A DNA stretch of 14,417 bases from Vulcanimicrobiota bacterium (GTDB taxonomy: Bacteria > Vulcanimicrobiota > Vulcanimicrobiia > Vulcanimicrobiales > Vulcanimicrobiaceae), in NCBI GenBank assembly GCA_014304965.1, contig JACRTZ010000068.1, positions 1 to 14,417 on the forward strand, in the 5' to 3' direction. How positions within the stretch are numbered: position 1 is the first letter of the stretch; each line of letters opens with the position of its first letter. Of this stretch, positions 1-6,319 are shown in pieces. The position numbers and the translations under genes were made by a program. The notes beneath the pieces were generated by a model. The model was not told the DNA's origin, did no database searches, and saw only the letters and a program-made list of their open reading frames with translations.

Positions 1-326
1 ACGACGCGCGGCGCGAGGCGCGGGCGCGTTGCGAGCGCGCGGTCGACGAGCGTGCCCACCAGCGCGTGCGCGGCGCGAAAATCGGAAATCGTCCCTCGCC
101 GCAGCGGGCGCACGACCTTGACGCGACCCGGCGCCCGGCCTTCCATCGCCTTCGCGGCGTGGCCGACCGCGAGCACGGTGTCGTTCTCCAGGTTGATCGC
201 GACGACGGAGGGCTCGCTGACGATGATGCCGTTACCGCGTTCGTAGACGACCGTGTTGGCCGTTCCCAAGTCGATCCCGATGTCGGGACTCAGCGTTGCG
301 CGGACGGCGGCGAAGAGCGGCGTCAC
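1..326 (-). CDS. mreB: Rod shape-determining protein MreB, N-terminal part (runs off the left edge)
   Basis: Bacterial actin that polymerises under the inner membrane and guides the cell-wall elongation machinery. The 108 residues visible contain the phosphate-1 loop DIGIDLGTANTVVY (about residues 15-28), then SEPSVVAI, a VGHAAKAMEGRAPG segment and VRPLRRGTISDF, which is the conserved order at the MreB N-terminus. The start is GTG at 326, overlapping the maf stop in GTGA. A strong Shine-Dalgarno GGAGG lies at 338-334, 7 bases upstream, and supports this start. The remaining two thirds of the protein lie outside the window. The MreB/Mbl/MreBH paralogues cannot be separated from this part. Position directly behind maf is a common arrangement (maf-mreB), so the assignment is firm. 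Confidence 0.93.
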   Translation of the reverse strand, partial: MTPLFAAVRATLSPDIGIDLGTANTVVYERGNGIIVSEPSVVAINLENDTVLAVGHAAKAMEGRAPGRVKVVRPLRRGTISDFRAAHALVGTLVDRALATRPRLAPRV

Positions 327-937
327 GCGCGCGCCTCCGCGGGCATGACGTAGCCGAGTTCCCGCAGTGAACGAATGACCGCGCCGAGCGGCAAGCCCAT
401 CACCGTATAAAAGTCGCCGTCGATCCGCTCCACCAGCGTTGCGCCGAGACCTTGGATACCGTAGGCGCCGGCCTTGTCCAGCGGGTCGCCCGTGGCGACG
501 TAGCGCGCGATCTCCGCCGGGTCGAGCGGGTTGAAGCGTACTCGCGTCGTCGCGTCGCGAGCGATGCGGCGGCCGCTCGAGGGGTCGGCGATGACGAACG
601 CCGTGTGCACGAGGTGCTCGCGCCCTGAGAGGATGCTCAGCATGCGCGCCGCGTCGGCCGCATCGCGCGGCTTGCCGAAAACGATGCCGTCCACGTCAAC
701 GACGGTGTCGGCTCCCAGAATCGGCCGGAAGCGCTCGCGCGCGGCGACCGCGTCGGTTTTTGCCGATGCGTGCAGTCGCGCGAGTTCCAGAGGGCCATAC
801 CCGGGTCGGTCTCCTTCGTCGATGTCGCTGGGGATCACGGCGAGCCTGATTCCGAGCGAAGCGAGGAGCTCGCGGCGGCGCGGCGACCCGCTTGCAAGAA
901 CCAATTCGCGCAGTTCCCGCGCATCGAATGATTGCAC
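323..937 (-). CDS. maf: Maf family nucleoside triphosphate pyrophosphatase
   Basis: House-cleaning pyrophosphatase of the Maf/YhdE family, which hydrolyses dTTP, UTP or modified nucleotides to the monophosphate. The 204-residue protein has the full family set: LASGSPRRRELL (residues 14-25, the substrate loop), GADTVVDVDG (75-84, with the catalytic Asp at 77), FGKP (87-90), DKAGAYGIQG (154-163) and GDFYTVMGLPL near the end. Length is normal for Maf (about 190-205). I chose GTG at 937 because homology begins about 10 residues further on; a longer frame to 1132 would put a low-complexity tail in front and overlap the upstream gene. No Shine-Dalgarno precedes the GTG; a TATACT box ends 4 bases before it. 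The stop overlaps the mreB start. The nucleotide preference cannot be read from the sequence with certainty. Confidence 0.93.
   Translation of the reverse strand: MQSFDARELRELVLASGSPRRRELLASLGIRLAVIPSDIDEGDRPGYGPLELARLHASAKTDAVAARERFRPILGADTVVDVDGIVFGKPRDAADAARMLSILSGREHLVHTAFVIADPSSGRRIARDATTRVRFNPLDPAEIARYVATGDPLDKAGAYGIQGLGATLVERIDGDFYTVMGLPLGAVIRSLRELGYVMPAEARA
334..338 (-). promoter_or_regulatory. Ribosome binding site of mreB
   Basis: GGAGG on the minus strand inside the last codons of maf, 7 bases before the GTG at 326. It is the clearest Shine-Dalgarno in the minus-strand block and decides the mreB start. Because it lies within maf, mreB translation may combine reinitiation with direct ribosome recruitment (inference). 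Confidence 0.65.
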
Positions 938-941
938 GTTC

Positions 942-947
942 AGTATA
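942..947 (-). promoter_or_regulatory. Possible -10 element for maf-mreB (leaderless?)
   Basis: TATACT on the minus strand, matching the TATAAT consensus at 5 of 6 positions, in the 49-base gap between the lipoprotein gene and maf. Only 4 bases separate it from the maf GTG, so transcription from it would begin at or next to the start codon and give a leaderless mRNA. No good -35 sits 16-18 bases upstream. A second box, TATACA at 971-966, has a weak TTTCAA 18 bases upstream and would give a leader of about 20 bases. Neither is proven. Confidence 0.4.
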
Positions 948-986
948 GGTGCGCGATGCGTGCTTTGTATAGCGTGAAACGCGAAA

Positions 987-1400
987 TCATTGAAACGTGC
1001 GATCGCCCACGCGCAGATAACCGCCGGGATGGCGCAAGCGCGGGTCGTGATGCGTGTAGTGAATGAGGCCGCCGCGCGCGTCGTAGACGTATTCGCCGCG
1101 GACTTCGACCGCATCGCCGGCATGGACGGCAACCGGACCCGTGATGTCGACGTTGGTCTCGACGCGAACCGTGAGACCGTGCCCCCCGGCGCCCCTCAGG
1201 TGGAGCAAGAAGCCCTCGTGCAGCCCGCTCGGCCCCCGCCGCAAGCCCAAATCGCGCGCCACGTCGCCCCGGGCGGTCACCTCGAGCCGCGACCGTTGGG
1301 CGCGCCACGCGTCATACACCGCGGCGTTGGGGTCCGCAGCCGCAGGCGCGCAGGCCGCCAAGGCGACGGTCAGTGCGAAGCCGACGAAGCGCCTAGACAT
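987..1400 (-). CDS. DUF3465-type small lipoprotein
   Basis: A 137-residue protein of unknown function. The N-terminus has two Arg, a hydrophobic stretch and the lipobox LAAC, with Cys at 17, so it is probably a lipid-anchored envelope protein. The C-terminal half matches my recollection of the DUF3465 family: a GDAVEVRGEYVYDARGGLIH segment followed by YTHHDPRLRHPGGYLRVG and a final FQ. The Gly- and His-rich THHDP core is the hallmark. The ATG at 1400 overlaps the lysA stop by 8 bases, so the two are probably translated together. The start agrees with the signal peptide. Nothing nearby explains a shared role with lysinediaminopimelate or wall synthesis, though mreB and lysA both serve the cell wall. 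Family assignment is from memory of the motif. Confidence 0.8.
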   Translation of the reverse strand: MSRRFVGFALTVALAACAPAAADPNAAVYDAWRAQRSRLEVTARGDVARDLGLRRGPSGLHEGFLLHLRGAGGHGLTVRVETNVDITGPVAVHAGDAVEVRGEYVYDARGGLIHYTHHDPRLRHPGGYLRVGDRTFQ

Positions 1401-2643
1401 CCGATGCGAGGACGTCGTCGACCGTTTGACGCCGGACCGCGAGCGCCGCTAGGCCGCCGCCCGCGAAGACGACGGCCGGCTTCGCGAAGCGGTTGTAGTT
1501 GCTCGCCATGCTGAACGTGTAAGCGCCCGTCGTGCGCACGCCGAGCAGGTCGCCCGCCCGCAGATCCTCGGGCAGCGGCGCGACCATGAGTTCGTCATTT
1601 TCACACGACCGTCCGCAGACGGTCGTCTCGACCATCGCGGCCGCGAAGTCGCGCCCGGTGGCGACGGGATGGTGGTACGAACCGTACAGCGCCGGGCGCG
1701 GATTGTCGGCGAGGCCGCCGTCCACGATTGCGAAGCGCCGCGCGCCTTGCCGCTTGACGCTGACGACGCGGTACAAGCTCGTTCCGGCCCCGGCGATCAA
1801 CGCTCGGCCGGGTTCGATGCCGATCTTCGGCGCGGGAATCTCGAGACGCAAGGCCTCATGGGCGACCGTCCGGACGAGCCCGGCGATCAGCTCGTCGAGT
1901 GCGACGCGCTCGCCGCCGGGATACGGATCCACGCCGAAACCGCCGCCGCAAATCAGCGAGGCGAGCGGCGCCCCGAGCTCCAATGCGCGTGCGTAGATTC
2001 CGAGTGCGACGACCGCGGCAGCTTCGTACGGCGCCGCTTCGAAGATATTCGAGCCGATGTGCGCGTGGATGCCGTTGAGCACCAGGCCCGCTTGTGCGAG
2101 CGAAAATACGACCGCAGCCTCCACCTCGCCGAGCGGGAAACCGAATTTCGATTCTTCGCCCCCGGTGCGGACGTACGCGTGCGTGTGCGCCTCGATTCCG
2201 GGGTTGATGCGCAAGATGATGGAAACCGGCTTCGCGGGGTTTGCGCGCGCGGCGAGGCGCTCGAGTTCTTCGCGGTTATCGACGACGATGCGGGCCGCGC
2301 GACCGTCCACGACCGCGCTCAACTCTTCGCCGGTCTTTCCGCAGCCGTGAAAAACGATGCGGGGGGCCGGAATTCCGGCGCGTTCCGCCGTCACGAGTTC
2401 GCCGAGCGAACAGACGTCGAGCGACAAGCGCGTGTTCGCCAAACGCTTTGCGAACGCAACGTTCAAGAAGGCCTTGCCGGCATACGCGACCTCGAGTCCG
2501 TACCGTTCGGCGAGCGTTTCGAACTGGGCGACCGCGGCATCGACGGCGTCCGTATCGATCACGAGCAGCGGCGTGCCGAATTTCTCGGCGAGCGCGACGG
2601 CGCGCACCCCGCCGAGCGTTGCGGCCGAATTGGCGGAGATCAC
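1393..2643 (-). CDS. lysA: Diaminopimelate decarboxylase
   Basis: PLP-dependent decarboxylase that converts meso-diaminopimelate to L-lysine, the last step of lysine synthesis. The 416-residue protein is of normal length and has a fold III (alanine racemase-like) barrel followed by a beta domain. Visible motifs are YAGKAF with the PLP lysine at 57, HIGSN (195-199), the phosphate-binding GGGFG (233-237), EPGR (277-280), CGRSCENDEL with the active-site Cys at 347 and Glu at 348, and GAYTFSMASNYNRF (373-386) with the conserved Tyr. A longer frame reaches 2913, but the GTG at 2643 is preferred: it overlaps the nadD stop in GTGA and homology starts soon after. Other fold III decarboxylases (ornithine/arginine) are less likely because the CxxxCExxD and GAYxxSMxSNYN motifs are typical of LysA. 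Confidence 0.93.
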   Translation of the reverse strand: MISANSAATLGGVRAVALAEKFGTPLLVIDTDAVDAAVAQFETLAERYGLEVAYAGKAFLNVAFAKRLANTRLSLDVCSLGELVTAERAGIPAPRIVFHGCGKTGEELSAVVDGRAARIVVDNREELERLAARANPAKPVSIILRINPGIEAHTHAYVRTGGEESKFGFPLGEVEAAVVFSLAQAGLVLNGIHAHIGSNIFEAAPYEAAAVVALGIYARALELGAPLASLICGGGFGVDPYPGGERVALDELIAGLVRTVAHEALRLEIPAPKIGIEPGRALIAGAGTSLYRVVSVKRQGARRFAIVDGGLADNPRPALYGSYHHPVATGRDFAAAMVETTVCGRSCENDELMVAPLPEDLRAGDLLGVRTTGAYTFSMASNYNRFAKPAVVFAGGGLAALAVRRQTVDDVLASDV

Positions 2644-3260
2644 GCGCTCGCCGTCCGGTACAGTTCGTGCTCGGCGATGTAGCGCGCTACCGCATCGGGA
2701 ACGAGATAACGCACGTTGCCGCCGCGGGCGGCTTGCGCCCGCACGAACGTCGAGGATTCGTTGAGCGCCGGCAGATCGAGAACGACGATTTTGTTGCGAT
2801 CTTGCGGCGGCAATCCCGCGATAAACCCCTGCAGGCTCGCCGGCTCGCGGCCGGCGCGCGGCGCGATGGCAAACGCGTCGAGCGCCGCGAGCACGTCGCC
2901 GAAGCGCTGCCACGGCGATTCGAGCAGCGAATCGTTGCCTGCGATGAAGGTCAGCGCGGCGTCGCCGTAGCGCTCCCGCAACCGCGGCAGCACGTCGGCG
3001 GTGTACCCCGTCGACTCAGGCGCGAGATCGGCGTCATCGAGCGCAAAGTGCGGATTGGGCGCGAGCGCCGCGCGCAACATCGCGAGCCGGTCGGCGGCGC
3101 TCGCGACGGAGCGCGAACGATAGTGCGCGGAACCGTTGGTCGGCAAGAACACGATGCGGTCGAGCGCGAGCGCGACGCGCGCGGATTCGGCGACGAAGAG
3201 ATGCGCGTTGTGCACGGGATCGAACGTTCCGCCGAACAATCCGAGACGCGGCGCGCTCAC
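2640..3260 (-). CDS. nadD: Nicotinate-nucleotide adenylyltransferase
   Basis: Transfers AMP from ATP to nicotinate mononucleotide, giving deamido-NAD in the NAD synthesis pathway. The 206-residue protein has the nucleotidyltransferase signature GGTFDPVHNAHL (10-21), the FIAGNDSLLESPWQRF segment (105-120) and the C-terminal SSTFVR motif (169-174), in the order and spacing of NadD. Two details are unusual: the HxGH motif reads HNAH (17-20), and the basic PHK motif after the second strand is replaced by LPTNGSAHYRS. The start is GTG at 3260, overlapping the obg stop in GTGA; the stop overlaps the lysA start in the same way. The obg-nadD order is common in bacteria. PPAT (CoaD) is shorter and lacks the SSTxxR pattern in this place. 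Confidence 0.92.
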   Translation of the reverse strand: MSAPRLGLFGGTFDPVHNAHLFVAESARVALALDRIVFLPTNGSAHYRSRSVASAADRLAMLRAALAPNPHFALDDADLAPESTGYTADVLPRLRERYGDAALTFIAGNDSLLESPWQRFGDVLAALDAFAIAPRAGREPASLQGFIAGLPPQDRNKIVVLDLPALNESSTFVRAQAARGGNVRYLVPDAVARYIAEHELYRTASA

Positions 3261-4522
3261 GAGAAGTCGAACTCGTGCCCTGCGATGCGCACGGTATCGC
3301 CGTCTTTCGCCCCGAGTTCGCGCAGGCGTTTGTCTACGCCCATCTTTGCAAGCACCGCTTCGAAGTGCGCCAAGCCTTCGTCGCTTTCGAAATCCGTCAT
3401 AGCCGCCAGACGTTCGACGCGGTCGCCGCGTACTGCGAATGCGCCGTCGTTCTCGACGTCGATCTCAAACGGTTCTTGCGGGGTGAGGACGAATCGCGGC
3501 ACGTCGGGTTTCGCAACCTCGGGCACCGGCGCTTCGCGGATCGCGCGAAACGCCGCATAGAGCAAATCGCGCACGCCTTCGCCGCTGGCGGCCGAGATGC
3601 CGCGCAACTCGGATTCTTTGAGCCGCAGCGCTTCGAAGTTTTCGCGCGCTTCGGGCACGTCGAGTTTCGTGATCACGGCGATGGCCGGGCGCGTCGCGAG
3701 CAGCGGATTCCACTTGCGCATCTCCTCGGCGATGACGACACGGTCGCGTTCGATGTCCTCGAGCGGCCGCGCGCCGTCCATCAAGTGCAGCAGCACGCGC
3801 GTGCGCTCGACGTGTTTGAGAAAGCGATCGCCGAGGCCGGTGCCCTCGTGCGCGCCCTCGATCAGACCGGGAACGTCAACCATCACGAACGATTCTTCGG
3901 GCCCTAAGCGCACGACGCCGAGCTGCGGCTCGAGCGTCGTGAACGGATAGTCGGCGATCTTGGGGCGCGCGGCCGACACCGCCGCCAGCAGCGTGGACTT
4001 GCCGGCGTTCGGCAGGCCGACCAAACCGCAATCGGCGAGCAGTTTCAACTCGAGGCGCAGCTTGCAGGCCTCCGACGGTTCGCCGCGCTCGGCAAACCGG
4101 GGTGCTTGCCGCGTGCTCGTCGCGAAGTGCTGGTTGCCGAGGCCGCCGCGGCCGCCGCGCGCGACGACGACCCGCTCGTTCGGATCCTTCATGTCGGCGA
4201 GCAAGAGTTCGCGGCCGTCGTCCTCGACGCGGTAGACGAGCGTGCCGACCGGAACCGGAACGACCAGATCCTCGGCGCTGCGGCCGGACTTGTTCGAGGT
4301 CGAGCCCGAGCGGCCGGTCTCGGCATTGAAGTGTTTCTTGAAGCGGAACTCGATCAGCGTCGAGAGTTCGGGATTGGCCTCGAGCACGACGCTGCCGCCG
4401 CGCCCCCCGTCGCCCCCGGCCGGGCCGCCCTTCGGGACGTATTTCTCCCGCCTCCAGGCGACGATGCCGTCGCCGCCGCGGCCGCCCTCGACGGCGATGT
4501 TGGCTTCATCTATGAATTGCAC
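3257..4522 (-). CDS. obg: GTPase Obg (ObgE/CgtA)
   Basis: Ribosome-associated GTPase involved in 50S maturation and stress signalling. The 421 residues show three domains: the glycine-rich Obg fold (about 1-157, with GGRGGDG, KYVPKGGPAGGDGG and GGRGGLGNQHF), the G domain (about 160-332, with GLPNAGKST at 169-177, DYPFTT, DVPGLIEGA, TKLD at 285-288 and SAASGEG), and a C-terminal OCT domain (about 345-421). G4 reads TKLD instead of the usual NKxD. I start at GTG 4522, giving MQFIDEAN, the normal Obg N-terminus; an in-frame TTG at 4534 lies in the U-tract of the upstream terminator and is less likely. GGA sits 7 bases upstream as a weak ribosome site. Order rpmA-obg-nadD is widespread. Confidence 0.95.
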   Translation of the reverse strand: MQFIDEANIAVEGGRGGDGIVAWRREKYVPKGGPAGGDGGRGGSVVLEANPELSTLIEFRFKKHFNAETGRSGSTSNKSGRSAEDLVVPVPVGTLVYRVEDDGRELLLADMKDPNERVVVARGGRGGLGNQHFATSTRQAPRFAERGEPSEACKLRLELKLLADCGLVGLPNAGKSTLLAAVSAARPKIADYPFTTLEPQLGVVRLGPEESFVMVDVPGLIEGAHEGTGLGDRFLKHVERTRVLLHLMDGARPLEDIERDRVVIAEEMRKWNPLLATRPAIAVITKLDVPEARENFEALRLKESELRGISAASGEGVRDLLYAAFRAIREAPVPEVAKPDVPRFVLTPQEPFEIDVENDGAFAVRGDRVERLAAMTDFESDEGLAHFEAVLAKMGVDKRLRELGAKDGDTVRIAGHEFDFS

Positions 4523-4533
4523 GGTCGCGTCCA

Positions 4534-4560
4534 AAACAAAAAGAGCCCCGATGGGGCTCT
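4534..4560 (-). terminator. Intrinsic terminator or attenuator between rpmA and obg
   Basis: Read on the minus strand: AGAGCCCC, loop ATC, GGGGCTCT, then TTTTTGTTTT. The 8-base-pair GC-rich perfect stem (4560-4553 with 4549-4542) and T-tract form a textbook Rho-independent terminator behind rpmA. The T-tract ends only about 11 bases before the obg GTG, so no promoter fits downstream. The obg-nadD-lysA genes must therefore rely on read-through, making this a likely partial terminator that sets the ratio of L27 to Obg (inference). Confidence 0.85.
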
Positions 4561-4585
4561 TGCAATCGGCCCATCGGCCGAGCGG

Positions 4586-4864
4586 TCAGGCTTCGGCCAA
4601 GACGTGAACGTGTTTCCGGTTACGCTTTTCGGCGAACTGCACGCGGCCGCTCACGAGCGCGAAGAGCGTGTTGTCCTTGCCCATCCCGACCCCGCTGCCC
4701 GGGTAGAACTTCGTACCGCGCTGGCGCACGAGGATATTACCGGCCAGGACGACCTCGCCTCCGAAGCGCTTGACGCCGAGGCGCTGGGCGTTCGAGTCGC
4801 GACCGTTGCGGGTGGAGCCGGCGCCCTTTTTGGACGCAAAAAGTTGAAGGTCGAACGTGAACAT
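4586..4864 (-). CDS. rpmA: 50S ribosomal protein L27 with cleavable N-terminal leader
   Basis: Large-subunit protein whose N-terminus reaches toward the peptidyl transferase centre. The 92 residues include SKKGAGSTRNGRDS, the LGVKRFGGE and AGNILVRQRGTKFYPG segments and the typical basic end. The first nine residues, MFTFDLQLF, followed by A-SKKGAG, match the leader found on L27 of Firmicutes and several other phyla, where the protease Prp cuts behind (L/Q)FFA-type sequence to expose the mature end. Most L27 proteins instead begin MAHKKG. ATG at 4864 with GAGG six bases upstream is the start; longer in-frame extensions are antisense to fabF and are rejected. Neither rplU nor prp, the usual neighbours, lies beside it: the upstream gene is the divergent fabF. 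Confidence 0.96.
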   Translation of the reverse strand: MFTFDLQLFASKKGAGSTRNGRDSNAQRLGVKRFGGEVVLAGNILVRQRGTKFYPGSGVGMGKDNTLFALVSGRVQFAEKRNRKHVHVLAEA

Positions 4865-4874
4865 GACGGGCCTC

Positions 4875-4904
4875 AGTATATACGAGGGTCCAGGCTCGGC
4901 GCAA
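4875..4904 (-). promoter_or_regulatory. Probable rpmA promoter
   Basis: On the minus strand, TTGCGC (4904-4899) and TATACT (4880-4875) with an 18-base spacer. The -10 matches consensus at 5 of 6 positions; the -35 matches mainly in TTG. The -10 ends 10 bases before the rpmA ATG, so the 5' leader would be only a few bases long. This is the only convincing promoter for the rpmA-obg-nadD-lysA block. Confidence 0.55.
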
Positions 4905-4950
4905 CCACGGCGCTCGCAAGCGGGGGAGGCCGCGGTGGAGCGGGCAAGCG

Positions 4951-5020
4951 GCCGTCCCTGCGGCAGGCCTCGCACGCGCGTCCATGCACGCGGCTGGCCG
5001 CCATCCCTGGCGGCAGGCTT
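4951..5020. repeat. Cluster of three small palindromes, REP-like
   Basis: The rpmA-fabF intergenic region has three successive hairpins: GCCG-TCCCTG-CGGC (4951-4964), CGCGT-CCATGC-ACGCG (4977-4992) and GCCGCCA-TCCC-TGGCGGC (4997-5014, a perfect 7-bp stem). The cores TCCCTG, TCCATG, TCCCTG start at 4955, 4981 and 5004. The first and third units are near-direct repeats (4952-4970 and 5001-5020 both read CC-TCCCTG, then CGGCAGGC). No T-tract follows, so they are not intrinsic terminators. This resembles a dispersed palindromic (REP) element between two divergent genes. The rest of 4865-5053 holds only the rpmA promoter; I found no strong fabF promoter there. Confidence 0.55.
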
Positions 5021-5053
5021 CTCCGGAGAGCGCGCGATAGACCACCCGCGACT

Positions 5054-6319
5054 TTGGGACGTTTTAAGGATAGAAAGCGGGTCGCGATCACCGGCCTCGG
5101 CGCCGTGACGCCGATCGGCAATACCCGCGACGAACTCTGGCGCGCTCTGCTTGCCGGCGAGAGCGGCGTCGCCAAAGTAACGGCCTTCGACGTCGAGGCG
5201 GCCGGCCTGCGCTCGCAGATCGCCGCCGAGGTCAAGAATTTCGAGCCCGACGCGCTCTTGGGACGGCGCGAGGCGCGCCGGATGGACCGCTACGCGCAGT
5301 TCGCAAACGTCGCCGCGCGCGAAGCGCTGGCCGACGCCGCGTTTCCCACGGACCAGACGCTGCGCGACCGGACCGGCGTCATCGTCGCGACCGGCATCGG
5401 CGGCATCATCACGATGCAAGACACCGTGAGCAAAGCGCGCGAAATGAAGACCGCCTCGCGCATCAGTCCGTTCTTCGTTCCGATGCTGATGGGCAACGCC
5501 GCGCCCGCGCAAATCTCGATGAGAGAAAAATTTCGCGGACCGATGTTCGCCGTCTCGAGCGCGTGCGCGAGTTCGAACGACGCGATCGGCATCGCTTACG
5601 ACGCGATCGCGCGCGGCGACGCGCTCGCGATGGTGACCGGCGGCTGCGAAGCGACGATCACCGACGTTGCGATGGGCGGATTCGATTCGATGAAAGCGCT
5701 TTCGACGCGCAACGACGAGCCCACAAAAGCCAGCCGCCCCTTCGACCGCGAACGCGACGGCTTCGTGCTGGCCGAGGGCGGCGCGATCTTGATTCTCGAG
5801 GAGATGGAAGGCGCGAAAGCGCGCGGCGCGCGCATCTATGCCGAGCTGCTCGGCTACGGACAGTCGGCCGACGCGTACGATTTGGTCGCCGTGGACCCGA
5901 CCGGCAGCGGCGTCGAACTCGCGTTGCAGCGCGCCTTCGATTCGTCGGGCATTACGGCCAAAGACGTGGACTACGTCAACGCGCACGGAACGTCAACGCC
6001 GATCGGCGATCCCGCCGAATCGCAAGCGCTCGGACGCGTGCTCGGTGTCGACGGCCACGCGTTCGCCGTCAGTTCCACCAAGAGCATGCACGGCCACACG
6101 CTCGGTGCGGCCGGCGCCATCGAGGGTGTCGCGACGGCGCTCGCGGTCTATCACGGCATTCTGCCGCCGACGATCAATTACGAATTTCCCGATCCCGAGT
6201 GCACGCTGGACTACGTGCCCAACGTTGCGCGCCGCGCCGACGTGGGGGTCGCGCTGTCGAATTCGTTCGGTTTCGGCGGCCACAACGCGGTCGTCGTCTT
6301 CGGAAAATATCGGGATTAG
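5054..6319 (+). CDS. fabF: 3-oxoacyl-[acyl-carrier-protein] synthase II
   Basis: Condensing enzyme that extends acyl-ACP with malonyl-ACP in fatty-acid synthesis. From the TTG at 5054 it has 421 residues (FabF is about 412). The thiolase-fold triad is intact: Cys171 in SSACASSNDAIG, His311 in VNAHGTSTPIGDP and His348 in STKSMHGHTLGAAGAIEG, with Lys343 in the last motif; GFGGHNAVVVF closes the C-terminus. Spacing between the catalytic residues equals that in E. coli FabF. The start is uncertain. KRVAITGLG must be included, and TTG 5054 is the only ATG/GTG/TTG in frame shortly upstream, but it has no Shine-Dalgarno; AAGGA occurs after it, at about 5067-5071. A sequence error near 5070 or an unusual start is possible. 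The stop TAG shares one base with the rnc start. KAS I (FabB) is less likely given the sequence. Confidence 0.93.
   Translation: MGRFKDRKRVAITGLGAVTPIGNTRDELWRALLAGESGVAKVTAFDVEAAGLRSQIAAEVKNFEPDALLGRREARRMDRYAQFANVAAREALADAAFPTDQTLRDRTGVIVATGIGGIITMQDTVSKAREMKTASRISPFFVPMLMGNAAPAQISMREKFRGPMFAVSSACASSNDAIGIAYDAIARGDALAMVTGGCEATITDVAMGGFDSMKALSTRNDEPTKASRPFDRERDGFVLAEGGAILILEEMEGAKARGARIYAELLGYGQSADAYDLVAVDPTGSGVELALQRAFDSSGITAKDVDYVNAHGTSTPIGDPAESQALGRVLGVDGHAFAVSSTKSMHGHTLGAAGAIEGVATALAVYHGILPPTINYEFPDPECTLDYVPNVARRADVGVALSNSFGFGGHNAVVVFGKYRD

Noticed and set aside
938..1132. 65-residue N-terminal extension of maf
   Set aside because: Low-complexity, overlaps the lipoprotein gene, and Maf homology starts after the GTG at 937.
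1669..2682. Long plus-strand frame opposite lysA
   Set aside because: Shadow frame with no recognisable domain; lysA on the minus strand has all its catalytic motifs.
2644..2913. 90-residue N-terminal extension of lysA
   Set aside because: It is an Arg-rich frame inside nadD; LysA homology starts after the GTG at 2643.
4951..5014. Intergenic hairpins as terminators or a small RNA
   Set aside because: No T-tract follows on either strand and no promoter faces them; a repeat element fits better.
4865..5986. 374-codon upstream extension of the rpmA frame
   Set aside because: It runs antisense through fabF and its own promoter region; L27 begins at the ATG at 4864.
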